NCBI GenBank assembly: GCA_938036585.1
Contig: CALHQN010000273.1
Location: 1-7,027 of the forward strand
Source of the DNA: an uncultured Campylobacter sp.
Lineage (GTDB): Bacteria > Campylobacterota > Campylobacteria > Campylobacterales > Campylobacteraceae
Direction of reading: 5' to 3'
Length of the DNA: 7,027 nt
In this document: piece by piece, positions 1 through 6,233 of the stretch
Layout of the letters: the number at the start of each line of letters is the position of its first letter
How positions within the stretch are numbered: the first letter of the stretch is position 1
Made by a program: the position numbers and the translations under genes
Notes under the pieces: model-generated
The model's input: the letters and a program-made list of their open reading frames with translations, nothing else
Databases searched by the model: none
Told to the model about the DNA's origin: nothing

Positions 1-45
1 TCGAGTCTGTGTTTTGCCTCGCTAAATCCCGCTTGCCCACAAAAT

Positions 46-165
46 TTAAGCCGATCGAATTCGTCTCGTCCGCTCGCTCGCCGCAATGAAAATCGCGGCG
101 CCCACGCAAAAAGCCGCACACAAAATCAAAATAGCATGCAGAACAAGCGCCAAAATGCGCCTCAC
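46..165 (-). CDS. Possible small membrane peptide coupled to the glycosylase gene
   Basis: A 39-residue reading frame begins with GTG at 165 and overlaps the stop of the upstream glycosylase gene in a GTGA arrangement, the classic layout for translational coupling. The predicted peptide starts MRR, then has one long hydrophobic stretch at about residues 4-29 rich in Leu, Ile and Ala with two Cys and one His. It ends in a basic tail (SERTRRIRSA), so it would be a single-span membrane peptide. It stops at a TAA at 46-48. I recognise no family. Another frame on the same strand stays open past this stop to the window edge, so this could also be the start of a longer gene truncated by a small indel in the CGAGCGAGCG stretch near 71-80. 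Short length and lack of homology evidence keep confidence low. Confidence 0.35.
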   Translation of the reverse strand: MRRILALVLHAILILCAAFCVGAAIFIAASERTRRIRSA

Positions 166-827
166 AGCAGCTCTTTTATCTTTTGCAGATCCTCTTTGAA
201 AAGCTCCGCCTTGCTCGGATTTTGCGCGATGAATGCGGGATCGAAGCTCGGCACGAAGCTGATGCCGCCCTCGTTAAAGACCGAGCCGTGCAGCACGTCC
301 ATGCCCGCCAAATCGCCGTTTCGCAGCACGATTTTGCAGCAGAGCTCCCCTAGGCAAAGCACGACTTTGGGCTTTAAAATTTTGATCTCGTCGGTCAGAT
401 AGGGCGCGCATTTTAAAATTATTTCCGAGCTTATGCGCCTATTTTGCGGCACTACGCACTTTATCAGAAAGCTAAAATAGATCTGCTCGGGCGCGCAAAT
501 TTGATCTAGCGCCGCTGCTACTTCAGCCTCCAAACCGCCGCCAAAACCCTCGTTAGCGCCCGGCGCGAGAGCTACGATCATAAGTTTTACGTTCGCGGGG
601 GTTTTAGAATTTTTAAAATTTTTGATAGTTTTGAAATTTTTAAAATTTTGCTCGCCGCTTCCAGCGCGCGTTTTGGCGAGCTCACAGAGATTGCACTCGG
701 CGGTAGCGGATCGCAGCGCGTCCAGCGCCTTAAAAAATCGCTCGCTGCCGCTTAAAATTTCGGCGCTTACGTAGCGGTAGCCGAACGCTTTGTAATAAAG
801 CAGCCTGCGTAGTTGCGAGCTTTGCAC
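162..827 (-). CDS. Divergent family-4-like uracil-DNA glycosylase (Fe-S type)
   Basis: This 221-residue protein has the fold signature of the family 4 uracil-DNA glycosylases, which excise uracil from DNA and carry a 4Fe-4S cluster. Four cysteines match the cluster pattern: C45 and C48 (CNLC), C124 (IKC) and C140, the last two 15 residues apart. The motif LMIVALAPGANE (82-93) aligns with the family's GEAPG motif, but the acidic residue is Leu. Near the C-terminus SFDPAFI (194-200) aligns with the usual HPS/A motif, with Asp in place of the catalytic-site His. The PFVG segment that normally follows the first motif is also not recognisable. The N-terminal LRRLLYYKAFGYRY extension resembles epsilonproteobacterial members. 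Residues about 60-75 are a Lys/Asn/Phe-rich linker encoded by a tandem repeat. The start is GTG at 827, 7 bp after the prmC stop, with only a weak AGG. Fold membership is likely; uracil-excision activity is doubtful. Confidence 0.8.
   Translation of the reverse strand: MQSSQLRRLLYYKAFGYRYVSAEILSGSERFFKALDALRSATAECNLCELAKTRAGSGEQNFKNFKTIKNFKNSKTPANVKLMIVALAPGANEGFGGGLEAEVAAALDQICAPEQIYFSFLIKCVVPQNRRISSEIILKCAPYLTDEIKILKPKVVLCLGELCCKIVLRNGDLAGMDVLHGSVFNEGGISFVPSFDPAFIAQNPSKAELFKEDLQKIKELL
601..649. repeat. 27-bp-period tandem repeat inside the glycosylase gene
   Basis: Two copies of a 22-bp unit lie at 601-622 and 628-649, matching at 20 of 22 positions and starting 27 bp apart. The period is a multiple of three. 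In the minus-strand protein the region reads as two related nine-residue units, NFKNFKTIK and NFKNSKTPA, forming a charged linker between the CxxC pair and the core. The core word is AATTTTTAAAATTTT, which is related to the AT word frequent across this window. Confidence 0.75.
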
Positions 828-834
828 GGCGCGC

Positions 835-1635
835 CTACGATCTGTTTAAATTTCGCGCGACGAATCCGCGATCAAACTGCGCCAAATCTTTGTAAAATTC
901 CGCTCTAAAGCCCTGCTCGCGCAAAAACGCCGACAAGCTCTGCTTTTGATCGTAGCCCATCTCGCAGGCTAGAAATTTTGCGCGCCGTGCGGCGATCAGC
1001 ACGATGCGTTTTAAAATTTCATTCCCCCTCTCGCCGCCAAACAGCGCCTGTTTCGGCTCCTGCAGCACGCGCACGTCTAATTCGTAGGAGTTTGCGATGT
1101 ATGGGGGATTTGAGACGATGAGATCAAACTCGCCCGCGATCTCATCTGCGTAGGCGCAGTGCACGAACTCGACGTCTGCGCCCAAGCTTGCGGCGTTTGC
1201 ACGCGCTACCTCAAGCGCATCCGCGCTGATGTCGCTAGCCGTGATGCGGCAAGAAGGAAGTAGCTTTTTTAAGCAGATAGCGATTATACCGCTGCCCGTG
1301 CCGATCTCGCAAATGCGCGGCTCGCCCAAGCTCTGCGCCAAAGCAAGCGCTTTTTTCACTAAAATTTCGGTCTCGCAGCGCGGTATCAGCACCCGCTCGT
1401 CGACATAAAATTTAAAGCCCATAAACTCGCAGCTTTGCGTGATGTATTCAAGCGGGCGACCATCTTTAAATTCCATAATCTTAGCGCGAAACTCCGCTTC
1501 GTGCGCGAGCTCCTCCGAGCATCTTAGCACGAGCTGCTCGTCACTAAGTCGCTCGCAAAGCTTTAAAATTTCGCGCGCGACGTATTTTGAGCCGCACTGC
1601 CCCAAGCCCCATCCTAGCGCCTCAGCGATCCTCAT
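835..1635 (-). CDS. prmC: Peptide chain release factor N5-glutamine methyltransferase
   Basis: PrmC (HemK family) uses S-adenosylmethionine to methylate the glutamine of the GGQ motif in release factors RF1 and RF2, improving translation termination in the cytoplasm. The 266-residue product shows the N-terminal helical domain with GRPLEYITQSCEFMGF (59-74) and a VLIPRCETEILV block (82-93) close to the family's IPRPETE, here with Cys for Pro. It also has the SAM-binding motif EIGTGSG (110-116), an acidic residue in TASDIS for the ribose, and the catalytic NPPYIA (176-181). Near the end, EPKQALFGGERG is also typical. A TTG at 1638 would add one residue, but ATG at 1635 is better placed after the AAGAGAG ribosome site. 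The start lies inside the end of the protease gene (14-bp overlap), so translation is probably coupled. Length is slightly short for the family but all key parts are present. Confidence 0.95.
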   Translation of the reverse strand: MRIAEALGWGLGQCGSKYVAREILKLCERLSDEQLVLRCSEELAHEAEFRAKIMEFKDGRPLEYITQSCEFMGFKFYVDERVLIPRCETEILVKKALALAQSLGEPRICEIGTGSGIIAICLKKLLPSCRITASDISADALEVARANAASLGADVEFVHCAYADEIAGEFDLIVSNPPYIANSYELDVRVLQEPKQALFGGERGNEILKRIVLIAARRAKFLACEMGYDQKQSLSAFLREQGFRAEFYKDLAQFDRGFVARNLNRS

Positions 1636-2830
1636 CAAGCTCTCTTATGCGCTCATACAGGCTCGGGTGCGAATGATACACCGCGGCGTAAATTTTATGA
1701 GCGAGCGGAAACGCCTTGTTTTCGCTGCCCAGCTTCTTTAGCGCGCCGATCATGCTCTTTTTATCCTGCATGCTCGCGCCATGCCGGTCCGCGCTAAATT
1801 CGTGCATGCGGCTAAGCTTGGAGATTACGGGCTCAAAAAACGCATGCAAAATCGGCGCAAACAAAATCATAAAAACCAGCGTCGCGCCGCCGTCCGCGTT
1901 AAGTCCTAGCGCGCCGAACACGCCTGCGGGGAGGTTTCCGAATACCGCAAACGTCGCGCCCAAAAGCACGAAGCTAAGCGCTAAATTTTTTAAAATGTCG
2001 CCGTGTTTGAAATGCCCGAGCTCGTGCCCTAAAACGGCTAAAATTTCATCCTCGCTCAGCTTCTCTATGAGCGTGTCGAAAAGTACGACCTTTTTCGTCG
2101 CTCCGAAGCCGCCGAAATAGGCGTTTAGGCGCTTGTCGCGCTTGCTCGCGTCGATCGTAAAAACGCCGCTACTTTTAAAGCCGCAGCGTTGCAAAAGCCC
2201 CTCTATGCGCTCTTTTAGCTCGCCGTGCTCTAGCGGCTGCATCTTATTAAACAGCGGCGCGATAACGGTCGGATAGATCAGATTTATCAGTAAAACTATG
2301 CCGAAGCTTAGTAGAAAGCCCCAGACCCACCAGTGCGTACCCAAGCTATTTACGCAAAAAACGAGCGCAGAGGCTACCGCAAAGCCAAAAACCAGCGTGA
2401 GCGCGAGCGATTTTAGCGTGTCTTTTACGAAAACGGCGGGCGTTATCGTGGAAAAGCCTAGGCGCCTGTCTTTGACGAAGGTTTTGTAGATCTCAAGCGG
2501 AAGCGATATCGCGCCGCCGATGATTAAAAACGCCGTTACAAAGCAGCTTCCCGCCAAAATCCCATCGCCCGCTAGATCATATATCGCGCGCTGTAACGCG
2601 CCCGCGCCCGCAATTATCCAAATAAGCGCCACCGCAAAAGAAAAGCAGTGCGAAAATATATTAAATTTTAAATTTACCGCGCCGACCTCGCCCGCCTTGC
2701 GATAATCATCCTCGCTAAGCACCACCGCAGGCTCTTTTAGCTTGGCGCGGATGAAACTTAACTCAAGCAGATCAAGCGAAATTTTATAAATCGTGTAAAG
2801 CGCGTATAAAAAGATCAAAAACCAAACCAT
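1622..2830 (-). CDS. M48 family zinc metalloprotease (Ste24/CAAX-protease type)
   Basis: A 402-residue integral membrane protease of the M48A (Ste24-like) group. In eukaryotes these cleave CAAX-type prenylated proteins; bacterial members probably act in membrane-protein quality control, with unknown substrates here. The zinc site HELGH is at 269-273 within LAVLGHELGHFKHGD, and the third ligand Glu344 lies in EFSADRHGA. The family's C-terminal HPS..ERI motif is present (SHPSLYERI, 387-395). Hydrophobic segments occur at about 1-20, 55-80, 92-112, 138-160, 168-192, 282-300 and 314-332, as expected for a multi-span protein with the active site near the membrane. YFGGFGATKKVVLFDTL before HELGH is also characteristic. 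The start is ATG at 2830, 5 bp downstream of the uup stop, preceded by TAGGCGCG, where the upstream stop codon forms part of the ribosome site. Length is normal for Ste24 homologues and no defect is visible. Confidence 0.93.
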   Translation of the reverse strand: MVWFLIFLYALYTIYKISLDLLELSFIRAKLKEPAVVLSEDDYRKAGEVGAVNLKFNIFSHCFSFAVALIWIIAGAGALQRAIYDLAGDGILAGSCFVTAFLIIGGAISLPLEIYKTFVKDRRLGFSTITPAVFVKDTLKSLALTLVFGFAVASALVFCVNSLGTHWWVWGFLLSFGIVLLINLIYPTVIAPLFNKMQPLEHGELKERIEGLLQRCGFKSSGVFTIDASKRDKRLNAYFGGFGATKKVVLFDTLIEKLSEDEILAVLGHELGHFKHGDILKNLALSFVLLGATFAVFGNLPAGVFGALGLNADGGATLVFMILFAPILHAFFEPVISKLSRMHEFSADRHGASMQDKKSMIGALKKLGSENKAFPLAHKIYAAVYHSHPSLYERIRELDEDR

Positions 2831-2835
2831 CGCGC

Positions 2836-4788
2836 CTACTTTAGGCTCTCGGCGAGCGAAAGCACTTCGTAATATTCATTTTCCATATTGTTTAACGTTC
2901 CTCTTTTTTCTTCAAGCTCTTCAAAAAGCCCCTGCATCCCGAGCTTTTGATAAATTTCAGGCGTCGAGAGCGCGTGATTTAGCTCCTTTATGCGCGCCTC
3001 GATAGCCTCGATTTTAGCGGGGTACTCTTCTAAAATTTTATTCTGTTTGTAGCTAAGCTTCGCGGCGCTCGTTTTTTCCTTTTTATTTTCGCGGCCGCCT
3101 TCCTCCGCGCTCGCGCTCGCGCCAGCGTCGGCCTCGATCTGATCGATCTCCGCCATCTCGTCTTCAAACTCCAAATACTGCGAATAGGGCATTTGAATTT
3201 GATCGATGACGCCGTTTTTCTCAAAAACCCAAAGCTTATTCGTGATCTTATCGATGAAATAGCGATCGTGGCTTACGATGATTACCGCACCTTCGAAGCT
3301 TAGCAGATAATCTTCCAAAATATTGATCGTCGCGATATCAAGATCATTCGTCGGCTCGTCCAAAATCAAGCAATCGTACTGCTCGGTAAAGAGCTTGGCA
3401 AGCGCCAGGCGGTTCTTTTCGCCGCCGCTAAGAACGCCGACGGGCTTATCTAAAAACTCCTTCGGAAACAAGAAATTTTTCAAATACCCATATACGTGCA
3501 TGTAGCTGCCGCGGACGTTGATATGATCGCCGCCGTTGGGGCAGAAAATTTCGATTATACTTTTATCGTCCGTGATGCCGCTGCGGGTCTGATCGAAGTA
3601 GCCGATCCTGATCTCGCCGCGTTTGATCTCGCCCGCATCGATCTTGCTACGGCCGAGTAGAATTTTAAGCAGAGTGCTCTTACCCGCGCCGTTAGCGCCT
3701 ACGATGCCGATACGCTCGCCCTGCAAAACCCGCGCCGAAAAGCCTTTAAAAAGCACCTTGCCGTTTAAAATTTTACCGATATTCGTGCATTCAAAGAGCA
3801 TCTTTTTGCGATTGTCGCCGCCCGTGCCGTTAAAGCTCCTGCTTGCGCGCTCCAGCTCGAGCCGCACGCGACGGATCGCGCCCGGGTTTTTCTTCGCATC
3901 CTGCCTCATCTGCATGATACGCGCCTTGCGCCCTTCGTTGCGCTTTAGGCGAGCTTTTACGCCGCGGTGTAGCCACTCCTCCTCGGCGCGCAGCTGTTTA
4001 AGCAGCGTCTCGTGGGACTTTTCGAGCGAGGCGAGCATCTCCTGCTTGCGCCTTAAATAATTTTCATATCCGCCGTCGAAATTTGAAATTTTACCCTCTT
4101 CGATCTCGATACTGCGCGTCGCCAAGCGGTCTATGAAGTAGCGATCGTGGCTAATAAAAACGATCGTCTGCTTCGAGCTAAGCAGCATCTCCTCTAGAAA
4201 TTTCACCATATAGACATCAAGGTGGTTCGTGGGCTCGTCCAGCAGCAGCACGTCGGGCTTTTTAAGCACCAGCGCGCCCAGCGCCACGCGACGAATTTCG
4301 CCGCCGCTAAGCGTACAGACGGAGCGGTTTTCGTAAATTTTAAGTCCGAAATTTTGCAGCACCTGCTCGATCTTATTGTCGATCTGCCAGCCGTCCTTGG
4401 CCTCGATAAATTTAATCAGCTCGTCCTGGCGCGCTAAAAGCTCCTTGTTTTCGGGCTGCGCGGCGATTTTGCTCGAGATCGCGTCGTATTCGCTAAGGGC
4501 GGCGTAAATTTCAGCTAGCTCCCGTCGCAGCGCGTCTTTGACCGAGAGATTGTCTTCAAATTTCGGCGTTTGAGCGAGCATCTGGATATTTAGCCCGTTT
4601 TGAGTGATCACGCGCCCCTCGTCGGTCTCGCACAGCCCCGCGACGATCTTTATCAGCGTGGATTTGCCGCCGCCGTTTTTGCCGATCACGGCGACGCGCT
4701 CGTTAGCGTCCAGTGCGAAATTTACGCCGTCTAAAACGACGTGAGAGCCGAATTTTTTCGTAACATCGATAAGCTCGATCAAGGCCAA
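2836..4788 (-). CDS. uup: ABC-F ATPase, Uup type
   Basis: A soluble 650-residue protein with two ATP-binding cassettes and no membrane domain. ABC-F proteins act on the ribosome or, for Uup, also affect branched DNA intermediates and transposon excision. Cassette 1 has Walker A GKNGGGKST (36-44), signature LSGGE (160-164), Walker B LLLDEPTNHLD and switch SHDR (213-216). The inter-domain linker at about 240-320 is rich in basic and helical sequence. Cassette 2 has GANGAGKST (364-372), LSGGE (453-457), LILDEPTNDLD and SHDR (506-509). After an Ala/Ser/Glu/Lys-rich spacer (about 553-576) comes a C-terminal coiled coil starting KLSYKQNKILEEYPAKIE. That domain, together with the DLD in cassette 2, marks the Uup subfamily rather than EttA or Ybit. 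The start is TTG at 4788: AGGAA lies 7 bp upstream and an in-frame TAG follows directly, leaving little alternative. It is the first gene of the minus-strand unit. Confidence 0.93.
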   Translation of the reverse strand: MALIELIDVTKKFGSHVVLDGVNFALDANERVAVIGKNGGGKSTLIKIVAGLCETDEGRVITQNGLNIQMLAQTPKFEDNLSVKDALRRELAEIYAALSEYDAISSKIAAQPENKELLARQDELIKFIEAKDGWQIDNKIEQVLQNFGLKIYENRSVCTLSGGEIRRVALGALVLKKPDVLLLDEPTNHLDVYMVKFLEEMLLSSKQTIVFISHDRYFIDRLATRSIEIEEGKISNFDGGYENYLRRKQEMLASLEKSHETLLKQLRAEEEWLHRGVKARLKRNEGRKARIMQMRQDAKKNPGAIRRVRLELERASRSFNGTGGDNRKKMLFECTNIGKILNGKVLFKGFSARVLQGERIGIVGANGAGKSTLLKILLGRSKIDAGEIKRGEIRIGYFDQTRSGITDDKSIIEIFCPNGGDHINVRGSYMHVYGYLKNFLFPKEFLDKPVGVLSGGEKNRLALAKLFTEQYDCLILDEPTNDLDIATINILEDYLLSFEGAVIIVSHDRYFIDKITNKLWVFEKNGVIDQIQMPYSQYLEFEDEMAEIDQIEADAGASASAEEGGRENKKEKTSAAKLSYKQNKILEEYPAKIEAIEARIKELNHALSTPEIYQKLGMQGLFEELEEKRGTLNNMENEYYEVLSLAESLK

Positions 4789-4795
4789 TTTTAAG

Positions 4796-4800
4796 TTCCT
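4796..4800 (-). promoter_or_regulatory. Ribosome binding site deciding the uup TTG start
   Basis: AGGAA read on the minus strand, 7 nt before TTG at 4788. An in-frame TAG at 4803-4801 blocks any earlier start, so this site supports the rare TTG initiation codon. Confidence 0.75.
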
Positions 4801-4855
4801 CTAGTGTTAAATTCGGTAATTTTACACAAAATTCTATTAAATTTTAATAACTTTT

Positions 4856-4860
4856 AAAGG
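4856..4860 (+). promoter_or_regulatory. Ribosome binding site of the esterase gene
   Basis: AAAGG lies 7 nt upstream of the ATG at 4868 and supports that start. Confidence 0.7.
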
Positions 4861-4867
4861 TTCAGCG

Positions 4868-5602
4868 ATGCAAAGTTTGGAATTTGACGACCTGCGCGTA
4901 GAAATTTTCGCCCCACACGCGCCGTCTTTTGCGGCTGCGCCCTCCTTTACAAAAGAAGCCGCGTCCGCACCGATCATCTACCTACACGCCTTGGAGTTTG
5001 GCGCGACCGGTACGGGCGAAATTTACGAACTCGTCTCGCGACAAAGCGGCGTGGATTTCGTGCTTGCGGCGATCTATCTAAACGAGGCGCAGTGGGGCGA
5101 TAAGCTTAGCCCGTGGGCGGCAAAATCGCCGTTTAAGGGGGTGCGCGATTTCGCAGGCGGCGGCGCGGCGCACTTAGAAAAATTTACGGACGAGCTGATC
5201 CCGCGTATCGAGCGGCACGTATTCGGCGCGGGAAAGCCTGCGTGGCGAGCGTGCGCGGGATACTCGCTGGCAGGGCTTTTTAGTGCGTATGCGGCGTTTG
5301 CGAGCGATAAATTTCAAAAGATCGCCTGCGTCTCGGCGTCGTTTTGGTTCGGCGGCTTTGATGCCTTCGTCGCCGCACACTCGCTGCAAAGGGGGCTGGC
5401 ACACGTCTACGCGTCCTTGGGCGAGGCCGAGATGAACCCGAAAAATCCGCGCGGAGCACTCTGCGACGAGACGGCGCGAAATTTTATCGCAAAATGCCGC
5501 AGTGCGGGCGCAAAAGCGGAGTTTGAGCAAAATCCGGGCGGGCATATGCAAGATGAGATCGCAAGAATTTCAAAGGCACTTTTAAAGCTCGTAAACTCCT
5601 AA
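4868..5602 (+). CDS. Alpha/beta-hydrolase, putative esterase (esterase D/Fes-like)
   Basis: A 244-residue protein of the putative-esterase branch of the alpha/beta-hydrolase fold. These enzymes cleave ester or thioester bonds; relatives include S-formylglutathione hydrolase and the siderophore esterases Fes and IroE. The nucleophile elbow is GYSLAG (131-136) with Ser133. The catalytic His is probably His226 in NPGGHMQDE, and an acidic residue in SLGEAEMN (183-190) is the likely third member. DKLSPWAA (78-85), an HLEKFTDELIPRIE helix (102-115) and SASFWFGG (156-163) fit the family. There is no signal peptide, so the product is probably cytoplasmic. The ATG start has a good AAAGG site. Substrate cannot be told: no iron-uptake or formaldehyde genes are next to it. 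It stands alone on the plus strand, divergent from uup. Confidence 0.85.
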   Translation: MQSLEFDDLRVEIFAPHAPSFAAAPSFTKEAASAPIIYLHALEFGATGTGEIYELVSRQSGVDFVLAAIYLNEAQWGDKLSPWAAKSPFKGVRDFAGGGAAHLEKFTDELIPRIERHVFGAGKPAWRACAGYSLAGLFSAYAAFASDKFQKIACVSASFWFGGFDAFVAAHSLQRGLAHVYASLGEAEMNPKNPRGALCDETARNFIAKCRSAGAKAEFEQNPGGHMQDEIARISKALLKLVNS

Positions 5603-5710
5603 AATTAGGGTAAATTTTAAAATTTGCGGCGCAGTAGAACAGGAGCGGCGAGAGATTGAATAGACAAGCCGAGAAGCGGCACGAAACGTAAATTTAAAGC
5701 TAGTCGCCGT

Positions 5711-5716
5711 TATAAT
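5711..5716 (+). promoter_or_regulatory. Isolated consensus -10 box
   Basis: A perfect TATAAT stands in the spacer about 110 bp after the esterase stop. The -35 position holds only AT-rich sequence. Downstream lies a short imperfect hairpin (CGCGCAA at 5721-5727, TTGTGCG at 5734-5740) without a T run. It could start a small RNA, but a chance match is as likely. Confidence 0.2.
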
Positions 5717-5975
5717 TTCTCGCGCAACGGTTTTTTGTGCGATGCAATGAAATTTAAAACAAACCTACGTTGAAATTTTATAGCGCAAGTAATGCGACAA
5801 GAATGGTGCAGCGCAATTCGGCGCGAATGACACAGCGCGTCGTCGATGCTTTAGCGGCTTTGATAAGTGTAAATCGGTTTTGAGCGTAAATCATGTGACG
5901 CGGCGCCGATGCGGCACAGGCGGCGTGGTGCAATGCAGATTTCAGGCGGGCTGCCGCTAAATTTTGCAGATTGCG

Positions 5976-6213
5976 CTAGTGGTTTAAAATTTCAAGCGAG
6001 CCGTCATTATAAAATTTGGAGCAAATCATCTCACAGCTAGGATTTAGCGCGTCTGCAAGCTAAATTTAAACAGCAGCGTGTCGCCGTGTATGATCCCGCC
6101 GTTTTGTTTAGTTTACCGGCGGACTAAATTTACCGCCGAAATTTCAAAATTTGCTTAGCGCCAAAGGGTGGTTCGGCGCTACGATACGTGCCGCTTAGTT
6201 TAAATTTTAAAAT
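5976..6213 (-). pseudogene. Possible decayed reading frame in the spacer
   Basis: Protein-like stretches follow one another on the minus strand in changing frames. One is open at 6213-6133 and includes SGTYRSAEPPFGAKQ. Another, at 6112-6044, includes NGGIIHGDTLLFKFSLQ. A third, at 6059-5976, includes NPSCEMICSKFYNDGS and ends at a TAG. Restoring one base near 6060 would join the last two as HGDTLLFKFS then LADALNPSCEM. A further break, near 6113-6140, would be needed to join the first. The family is not recognised. The AT/GC word composition of this DNA makes open stretches common on both strands, so this may be chance. Confidence 0.3.
6156..6181. other. Perfect 7-bp inverted repeat (hairpin)
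   Basis: TAGCGCC at 6156-6162 and GGCGCTA at 6175-6181 form a perfect 7-bp, mostly GC stem around a 12-nt loop. Neither side has a proper T run: on the minus strand four Ts follow after several bases. It is therefore at best a weak terminator for the convergent genes. It lies more than 300 bp from either gene end. Confidence 0.4.
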
Positions 6214-6216
6214 TTA
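6201..6216. repeat. 16-bp perfect AT palindrome
   Basis: TAAATTTTAAAATTTA is its own reverse complement. A copy of its first 15 bases stands at 5611-5625, just after the esterase stop, and shorter versions of the word occur throughout the window. Confidence 0.7.
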
Positions 6217-6233
6217 GCGTCGGGCGGGCGCAC

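Larger units (their letters stand above)
4789..4867. promoter_or_regulatory. Divergent promoter region
   Basis: This 79-bp AT-rich gap lies between the divergent uup and esterase genes, so it must hold both start signals unless transcription enters from outside. For the minus strand the best -10 box is TAAAAT at 4824-4819, giving a start near 4812 and a leader of about 24 nt. No convincing -35 is visible, which is normal for Campylobacter sigma-70 promoters. For the plus strand TATTAA at 4835-4840 is a weaker -10 candidate. The boxes are chosen by eye. Confidence 0.55.

Noticed and set aside
1636..1638. TTG as the prmC start
   Set aside because: ATG directly follows at 1635 and has better spacing from AAGAGAG. 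TTG would add only one residue.
3095..3125. GC-rich GCGCTCGC repeats in uup as a functional repeat
   Set aside because: They encode the Ala/Ser-rich spacer before the coiled coil and are simple low complexity.
3623..4060. Plus-strand 145-residue open frame
   Set aside because: Lies wholly within uup on the opposite strand and reads Ser/Arg/Leu-rich sequence without motifs.
5174..5551. Minus-strand 125-residue open frame
   Set aside because: Antisense to the esterase gene, whose GYSLAG and GGH motifs identify the true frame.
5596..5610. CCTAAAATTAGG at the esterase stop as a terminator
   Set aside because: The stem is only 4-5 bp, AT-rich, with almost no loop and no following T run.
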